NCBI GenBank assembly: GCA_034698045.1
Contig: JAQGAU010000808.1
Coordinates: 1-23,706, forward strand
Reading direction: 5' to 3'
Length of the DNA stretch: 23,706 nt
From: Paramacrobiotus richtersi
Taxonomy: Eukaryota; Tardigrada; Eutardigrada; Parachela; Macrobiotidae
The translations under genes were made by a program, and so were the position numbers. Of this stretch, positions 18,218 to 23,706 are shown in pieces (position 1 is the stretch's first letter; the number at the start of each line of letters is the position of its first letter). Below the pieces are notes generated by a model. The model did not search any database, had not been told where the DNA came from, and saw only the letters and a list, made by a program, of their open reading frames with translations.

Positions 18218-18550
18218 TCCATTGCCCTGGTTCCCAAACGCAGCAAGAGAACGGAGGAGACAACCAAGGTTCAACGAAACAATTCTTTGTACGCAGCGTT
18301 TTTTGTACAAAGCTTCCCAGTGGGGACCACAACCTTTATGCTGTCAAAACTTCTGGCTCTGGAAAAGGCAACATACAGCTGACCACAGCTAAAAACTGGC
18401 GATTTTCAATACAAGTCCAACTCTTTCGAATGTTTGTCCCTGTTACTTGTTAATCGTCATTGCAAAAGTAATACGTATGGGAAACTGTAAGCGGCTGAAT
18501 CAGAATGGTAAGAAGTCACCTGTGGGCTGCAGCTTGATTCTGGGAATAAG

Positions 18551-18959
18551 CACCAAAACATAAGGACCAAAGTGAACCAAAACTAGCCTTACCACATTTT
18601 TTTTAAATTTTGAAATGAATTTTAAATTTTTTAAACTTCATTTTAAAATTTCAAAAAAATGTTGTAAGGCTATATATATAATTTTGGTTCACTGTCGTCC
18701 TCATGTATATCTTCATTTTTGGTGCAAGTTTTAAAAGAATGGAATCAAAACGAGACTTTTGGTACACCGCGGTTTGTGTTTAAACTTGTTCCACGTATTG
18801 CGCAACAGCCGGATGCTGCGCGCACTTTTCGTTGTCGCATTGATGTATGTTGATCCTTTGACTGCCGAATGCAATACCGCATTCTCTTTTACCGATTCTG
18901 ACTGCGCGCAAAGGAATCTTACAGTGAGACATAGTGAAACCACTGGCCACTCACATTAA
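18551..18959. mobile_element. Fold-back MITE family F, copy 3, inside the Helitron
   Basis: The AT-rich centre (18590-18670) is flanked by inverted AGTGAACCAAAA and GCACCAAAA. The right arm has TATTGCGCAACAGCCGGATG then CTGCGCGCA, as in copy 1, and ends GACATAGTG...TTAA (18956-18959). The left arm is short. Helicase coding stops at CEVL on one side and resumes at VLIPRIKL on the other, so the MITE landed in the helicase after the Helitron arrived. It is more diverged than copies 1 and 2. Confidence 0.65.
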
Positions 18960-19690
18960 AACTTCACAGTCTAACGTGTAGCGGTTGAATGCCTTTATAA
19001 TCATGCGGGTACCGTTGCACAGGCCGTGCTTTGCATCTAAATTTCTAAGCAACATTACTACGGTGCCAACCTTGAGCGTTAGTATGTGCGGAGGTAGCCG
19101 GCTAGGTGTTAACGTATACAGAAACTCTTCCGGAAATTCCGTGGGATCTTCCCCGTTCTCGCATACAACCGTGTCCACGCTGGTGTAAGTTACTGATTCG
19201 CCCGGCAATTTCGCGACTATTTGATCGTTGATATCCAGGGTTTCTTCATTGGTTGGACAAACAATTACGCTTTTCAAAAGCTCCTCCGTATCATCAGTCG
19301 CTATATCGTCCCCCAATATGCAATAGATGCGTGAGTACGTTTGTCGTTATACCTTCGTTAGGTGGGCACAGACCTTTGCAAAATAGTAAGGATATGGAGG
19401 AAACCTTTGTGCATAACTAAGGATACCTTATCTTTCGGACCTGACTAATGGAATACACGTAATGTGGATTCGCGACGGAATTCCTGGCCTTGTTTACTGC
19501 TACAGTCTTACCGGAGATAAGGCATTGCTCTGGAATCGTTATAAATTTGGTCTTCTTCATCGGTTGGCAGCAATCCTTCGTCCAACTGAAGAAGCCATTC
19601 ACAGAACTGACTTAGCCTTACGTTTGCACGAACGTTAAGGGTCAGATCACATGTTTTGAAGAAACGCGGGTTCCTGGGTTTCCGGATTTG

Positions 19691-19933
19691 TAGTGCCCGT
19701 CCCGCCCGGACGACTTACATTCGCCCATGGACAGCATCAGTGCTCTCTTTGCCTCTAGCTGTCACTCAACGCTACTGGGCGGTGGTGCTTATCTGACTCT
19801 AGATCTATAATACGCGCGTTCGCCCCATATCAGAAAGATTTCGAATACGAGAGCGAGTCACCAAAAACGGACAACACCACTCGACTCCCCATAGTCGAAA
19901 AGGGGTTCACATGACATTTTTAAAAAAAATCTT
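19691..19933. other. Short spacer beyond the Helitron
   Basis: The expected upstream helicase motifs are not recognisable, so the Helitron appears truncated near 19690. No other feature. Confidence 0.4.
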
Positions 19934-20045
19934 TTGCCGGCACAGGGTATACCAGCTTATGTGCAGAATCTTCAAGGTCACCTTGAAACTAACCTTATCA
20001 AAAAGGCAGTTGCTGAACAATAGATCAATTCAAATGCCCATTCAG
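19934..20045 (+). repeat. Family R end segment, copy B
   Basis: Matches 9386-9496 in direct orientation (GCCGGCACAG, AATCTTCAAGGTCACCTTGA, CAATTCAAA..CC.ATT). The near-palindrome is intact but its central base pair is flipped (GTCAC here, GTGAC there). Confidence 0.65.
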
Positions 20046-20434
20046 ACTGATTTATTAATTCGTATCTAATAACTCTACATCTAGCGGGATAGGCTCGTCC
20101 GTCACCAAGCCCAAACCACAACGGAAAACCAGTGTCTCCATAGTCAAGATGAGGTTACCATCATATTTGATTCGAATCAATGCACTCGGGACTACACACT
20201 CTTCCGAGAACAACATTATATGCCAAATAGAAAGACATGTCTCGCAAAATGATCGCCAAATGATATCGTAAATGCGGTTTTACCGAACAAAACCAGTTGA
20301 CCAAATGTCCGATCTTTATATATACCACTCAATGTGAACGTTTGCCCACAGCTAAAATCGAAAAATAGTCTAAAAAGCCAGGGAGCAAAACACAAAGCAA
20401 AGTCATCGATTTTTGTAATCTAAATTTAAAAGTC
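20046..20434. other. Spacer, no gene or repeat recognised
   Basis: Low coding potential on both strands. Two short CAAATGATATCG/CCAAATGTCCG-like bits do not amount to a repeat. Confidence 0.45.
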
Positions 20435-20530
20435 ATTCGACCGCTTTTGCCGGAGCTCCGAAGATAACTGGTACCTTCATCCCGGGATTTGTTTGTGACC
20501 TCCAAAGATAACCAGTTCCATTGTACGCAA
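20435..20530. repeat. Family R minisatellite, two units
   Basis: GATAACTGGTACC at 20463 and GATAACCAGTTCC at 20507, 44 bp apart, each followed by a CAAA..AGG- or CCTCCAAA-type end. The stretch also has CTTTTGCCGGAGCTC, as in the array at 21512. Confidence 0.5.
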
Positions 20531-20589
20531 AGGAGAACATATGAAGGTCTTACATAGATAGCGGTAAACAGAATGAGTCAGCGAGAACA

Positions 20590-20926
20590 TTATGGCACAA
20601 GCGTCCGGACGAAACCGGTTATCAACTCTGCATCCGGTAAAAGTGTTCGTGTAATCTTGATGGCTCTCGGAAACCTTTGTGGATGAGCTCCGATAAAAGC
20701 AACCTGATTACCCTTAGATGGGTGTCGCTGGCTGATCCTCCATAAAAAGATTTCCGGAGGAAAAATTCCAAAATTATGTACGTCCGAAACAGAACTAGAA
20801 ATACGAATCAGCGAAAGATCATTGTCCGCTGCTTGGCCGGAACTAGAAATGTAATCGTACAAGACGAATGTTTGTCTAAAATTAAACAACCACTGATTAA
20901 ACCGAAAAGTCGTCTGAAAACATCGT
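20590..20926 (-). repeat. Family R body, inverted copy
   Basis: 20590-20640 matches 11776-11836 and 20830-20926 matches 9192-9310, both inverted. So one ancestral repeat of several hundred bp underlies the blocks at 9, 11.7 and 20.6 kb. A 121-codon minus frame here lacks any motif; its length probably reflects chance. Confidence 0.6.
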
Positions 20927-21264
20927 GAAGCTGGGCGAAATAAGCGAAAGGACACCGTAAATTATCCTAATAGAAGATTCTACTCCAAACATAACAGAAT
21001 AGGGAATAGCTTTTCCGTATAAACTCGTCCTATCAGAAATCTGGAACAACAGAAAAAGGCGTAGCAAAATGGTCAGGTACTCCAAACATGCAGATAACGT
21101 TTCTGCTGTTTTGGCCCAAAGAATGCTCAGAAAAATGCCTAAGCCGACTGAAGAAACAATAGCGAAGAAAAGCACACAAAACAAAATGGGGCGGTTGACC
21201 GAACCCCTTCAAAGCAAAACATAGCCGAATAGTATGCTTTCCAATCGGTTTTGAATGAAGATCT
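20927..21264. other. Spacer with a hydrophobic minus frame of doubtful reality
   Basis: A 95-codon minus frame (20897-21184) starts at TTG and is hydrophobic (VLFFAIVSSVGLGIFLSILW), but has no ATG and overlaps family R. The final part (21200-21264) matches the body of the hairpin-ended repeat. Confidence 0.4.
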
Positions 21265-21300
21265 CAAAAAACCGTGAGGCACAGGCAAAGGTGTTTTTTG
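21265..21300 (+). repeat. Dispersed hairpin-ended repeat, copy 4
   Basis: CAAAAAACCGTGAGGCACAG then GCAAAGGTGTTTTTTG. The arms have changed in a paired way relative to copy 5 (CAAGAAAC/GTTTCTTG has become CAAAAAAC/GTTTTTTG), which keeps the stem. Confidence 0.65.
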
Positions 21301-21511
21301 AAGGCGCCCGGGTAAAACTGATTGTCTGGGGGCACCAGGCAAGTGTCTCCATGACCGTTTGATGGGTCTCGATCGTCGTGGGATTCTCGAGATTTCGGGT
21401 AGGCATACTGTAAGTGACGCCGGAGGCCAGAATCCGCGTGATCCGGACCCGAGGGAAATCAACTTGAAGGTCAACCGGACAGGTTTTGCCTAAGCCCATT
21501 CAATACAAGGT
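21301..21511. other. GC-richer spacer, possible coding fossil
   Basis: A minus frame within 21209-21499 includes CPVDLQVDFPRVRITRILAS, which faintly recalls a discoidin (F5/8C) strand pattern. Other hallmarks are absent, so I do not call a gene. Confidence 0.2.
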
Positions 21512-21680
21512 GGTCCGTTCAACCGGAAACTTTTGCCGCGAACCCATGTATGGATAGTTAGTTTCATACGGACAATTTGTGCCGGAGCCCTATAAACAGT
21601 CGGTTTCTACGGGCAAAAGTGTCCGGCTCAAGCCGTTTGTCGAAAAGAAACTGCTCACTTGAGCCCGCCCTACCAAAATG
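21512..21680 (+). repeat. Degenerate ~41-bp minisatellite, four units
   Basis: Units begin near 21517, 21557, 21599 and 21639 (spacing 40, 42, 40). The shared pattern is GTTNGTTTCNTACGGGCAA, then AAGTGTCCGGAGCCC. The third unit (CGGTTTCTACGGGCAAAAGT) and second (TTAGTTTCATACGGACAATT) are the clearest. The same unit, scattered, makes up much of family R. Confidence 0.65.
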
Positions 21681-21843
21681 TGCAAATGATCTTGAAGACA
21701 GCGCACGCAGAGCCTCTGAGAAAAATTTCTGGTATGAACAAAAGTGGTATGAACAAAGTTTTGTCCTCCGGCGGTATGCCGTTCGGGCGGTGTTGCCGGT
21801 TACGTGAGAGTACTTACAAAAGACATGAAGAAACGCCGTTCTA

Positions 21844-22485
21844 TTAAGGGGATATTCAGTATATTGTCATAAGTATATGCAAAACCGCAGCCCCCGCGCA
21901 TTTGTGAGTCTTACGCCAACCTTCATTATCGTTTATAATAGCTGGAATGTCAATAAGCAATGTCCAGAAATCCGTTTGTGCGCGCAACGTCCGGCTGTTA
22001 CGCAATAGTGGGGAAAAGTTTAAACACGTTTCCCTTTCAGTTAATTCAGTGTTTTATCCAAACTTCTTGAAAGTTTCACAATAAATGCACATATATGTGA
22101 TGATCGTTCTGACCCATACTTAGCCCGGAGCTATGTTCCTGCAATTTTAAAATGAATTTCAAAAATTTTAAAATTCAATTAAAAATTTCAAAAAAATACC
22201 TCAGGACTGAAAATGGTTCAGAACGATCACGATATATATGTGCATTTACCAGGAAACTTTCAGAAAGTTTGGGTGAAACGCTGAATTAACTGAGACGGAA
22301 ACGTGTTCAAACTTTTTCGCCCTATTGCGCAACAGCCGGACGTTGCGCGCACAAACGGATTTCTGGATACTGTTTATTGATGTCCTTGCTATTAAAAACA
22401 ACAATGTTGCTTGGCATAATGCTTACAGGTCCGCGGCTGTCTTGGTTTCGGTGATAGTTATGACATAGTTAGAATATAGCCTTAA
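21844..22485. mobile_element. Fold-back MITE family F, copy 1 (best preserved)
   Basis: 642 bp with TTAA at both ends (21844-21847, 22482-22485) and termini GGGGATATTC and, from the right, GGCTATATTC. The arms run almost to the centre and are strongest over 21965-22010 and 22325-22365 (ATCCGTTTGTGCGCGCAACG, TCCGGCTGTT.CGCAATAG). The centre is an AT palindrome of AAATTTC motifs. No coding. TTAA ends suggest a piggyBac-like target preference, but the terminal bases are not the usual CCC, so the superfamily is open. Confidence 0.82.
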
Positions 22486-22649
22486 GTTCGCCCAACAATA
22501 AAGAAAAATCCCAATAAAACGAACTAAGGCCAGCGTCCGAAATTCTAGGAATCGATAAACGTAACGCGTTCGCAATGACGGACTGTTTTCTGTTGGAAGG
22601 ATTTAATTTTCTTACGATGATACGTTAGGACATTTTGCAAGAATGACGG

Positions 22650-22745
22650 ATCAGACCAAAACTTTGTTTTGAGAAAGTATTTTTCGAATCTGTTCTGGAC
22701 ACGGACCTCAAGAAACCCCGAGGCAGCAGCCGAAGGTGTTTCTTG
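22650..22745 (+). repeat. Dispersed hairpin-ended repeat, copy 5
   Basis: The hairpin at 22709-22745 is CAAGAAACCCCGAGGCAGCA then GCCGAAGGTGTTTCTTG. The 60 bp upstream (GGATCAGACC, TCTGTTCTGGACACGGACCT) match copy 1 at 5640. Similarity ends one base past the hairpin. Confidence 0.7.
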
Positions 22746-23031
22746 TATGCTATATGTTGATGTTGAATGATTTGCCGTGAACGTGATAGTTTTCCAGTCA
22801 TGTTTTTGCGATGACAATTTCCGATACGAGGACGGCGACATTGAGTGGCCCATGCTTTCACGCATGACATATAACGCCCCACCGCTTTCCCCCCAATGCT
22901 TTGACCATAGCCCATAGGGAATGCCTTAGGGCCTTCGCAACTCCACGCTCCGTGTTTTGCTTTTTCCATTTCCCTGCAACTTCTGCCGTTGTGTCTGTTC
23001 TCCATCAAAATTCTCTAATGATGGAGGGAAA
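22746..23031. other. Short spacer, no gene supported
   Basis: Overlapping minus frames (22545-22865, 22625-23008) and a plus frame (22901-23143) occupy it. They cross the hairpin repeat and the fold-back element, which argues against them being genes. Confidence 0.4.
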
Positions 23032-23242
23032 GAAAGAGCAAAATTCAGGGAATATTGTGATATCAATTAAGCGCAAGTTTCCTGCTACTGAGGAAAACCA
23101 CAAGTACTTTGAGATAGGCTGGGTTTTTATCCAGCGCACTTGAAGATCCATTCTACCTTGACATAGTTGTAACTTTGTTCAGAAATAACAAACTTGCGCT
23201 CCTGTAGTATCATAATATTCCCAGAATTTTACTCTATCTTTG
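23032..23242. repeat. ~210-bp fold-back element
   Basis: The left arm (AAAGAAAGAGCAAAATTC, GGGAATATTGTGATA, GCGCAAGTTT; 23030-23080) is matched by the inverted right arm (23185-23242). Similarity weakens toward the centre. No coding and no target duplication seen. Confidence 0.65.
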
Positions 23243-23706
23243 AGGTTTGTGCTGATTTGTTTAAACATTCCCTGGCGTTTTGCTCTTTTCGAAAACTGAT
23301 TTCGAAAACTTGGATAAGATTTCTTTACTGATGTTGTGAGTATTCGGACATCTTGGTCAGCTCTGCTTTAAAATGATCTGTCGGTTTGATCGGCTTCGAA
23401 CCTTTCTTCTGTGAACACCCGACCATTCCGGTTTAAGCACTTATACTGCGGTTTTCTTGGTTACAAGACGAGACGTGGATCCATGAGGATTACGACGAGG
23501 GATTTTCATTTGTGGTGTTAGATTGCGTCAGTTCGCATTGAGGATGCTGGTTGACTTGCCGGAATAATTTTGCAGTTCAAGTGCATTTTGCTGTGTAACA
23601 GCTAGAGCGTTTTTTCTAATGGTATAATAGAATCTTGGGTTAATAGAGTACCCCCTTGGGTGGCTTAAGCAAATCCAAATCAAATAAGTACAGGTCCTTT
23701 TTTTGC
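23243..23706. other. Right edge of window, no gene seen
   Basis: No frame of note. TTTCGAAAACT is duplicated at 23287-23311. Nothing else is recognisable. Confidence 0.45.

Larger units (their letters stand above)
18178..19690 (-). pseudogene. Helitron remnant: PIF1-like helicase C-terminal half
   Basis: Reading on the minus strand: 19508-19660 carries FFKTCDLTLNVRANVRLSQF then CEWLLQLDEGLLPTDEE; 18951-19316 carries LKSVIVCPTNEETLDINDQI and LKVGTVVMLLRNLD..GLCNGTR; 18310-18555 carries VLIPRIKLQ, FSRLQFPIRITFAMTINK, QGQTFERVGL and GQLYVAFSRARSFDS. The TINK.QGQT (motif V) and YVAFSR (motif VI) blocks are diagnostic of the PIF1-family helicase of Helitrons, which unwinds DNA during rolling-circle transposition. 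It is dead: TAA replaces the Ser of motif V (18443-18445), another stop follows LPF, and frames shift between blocks. The Rep nuclease and 5' TC end are missing. A fold-back MITE splits it. Confidence 0.85.

Noticed and set aside
20590-21184. Adjacent minus frames of 121 and 95 codons, one hydrophobic
   Set aside because: They coincide with family R, whose other copies are not open, and the second begins at TTG.
21209-21499. Discoidin-like peptide DLQVDFPRVRITRILAS
   Set aside because: Only one strand-like pattern fits; the rest of the domain is absent and the frame runs into the hairpin repeat.
1-23706. CRISPR arrays, operons or rRNA genes
   Set aside because: No regularly spaced identical repeats with unique spacers, no co-directional packed genes, and no rRNA signature sequence were seen.

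Overview
This is a gene-poor eukaryotic window, about 24 kb of non-coding DNA packed with old transposable elements. The candidate exon ends have GT/AG splice signals, and there are no bacterial-style operons. The repeat content (Helitron, hAT-type MITE, fold-back elements, a tyrosine-recombinase retroelement, LINE-like pieces) fits an invertebrate animal. The one convincing gene, an F-box protein with an N-terminal barrel-like region, reminds me of F-box families expanded in tardigrades. That is recollection, not a search result, so the taxon is a guess.

Layout. 0.7-2.9 kb: minus-strand F-box gene, with a 410-codon open exon (1649-2883) preceded by a good 3' splice site and perhaps followed by a smaller exon (714-1136). 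3.7-5.0 kb: broken DIRS/Ngaro-like retroelement holding a fold-back MITE. 5.8-6.5 kb: 668-bp fold-back element. 7.0-7.2 kb: two short tandem duplications. 8.5-9.5 kb: diverged repeats that recur at 11.7 and 19.9-20.9 kb. 10.6 and 13.1-13.3 kb: two inverted copies of the same retroelement C-terminal segment. 11.2 kb: exact 48-bp duplication. 12.8-13.5 kb: two small TIR elements, one a clean hAT-type MITE with an 8-bp target duplication. 14.3-15.2 kb: minus-strand ORF resembling a LINE ORF1. 16.6-17.3, 18.55-18.96 and 21.8-22.5 kb: three copies of one fold-back family, the second hit by another insertion and the third lying inside a Helitron. 17.3-17.9 kb: two small plus-strand reading frames that both start with ATG, share an octapeptide and end at phase-0 GTAAG donors. 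18.2-19.7 kb: decayed Helitron helicase with its 3' hairpin.

How it works together. I see no pathway or operon. The interest lies in insertion history (nested elements that can be ordered in time), in the fold-back families, and in two small gene-like items: the F-box gene and the paired leader exons. I found no convincing new biological system. Repeat boundaries were read by eye and are good to a few bases only where a target duplication or palindrome fixes them.
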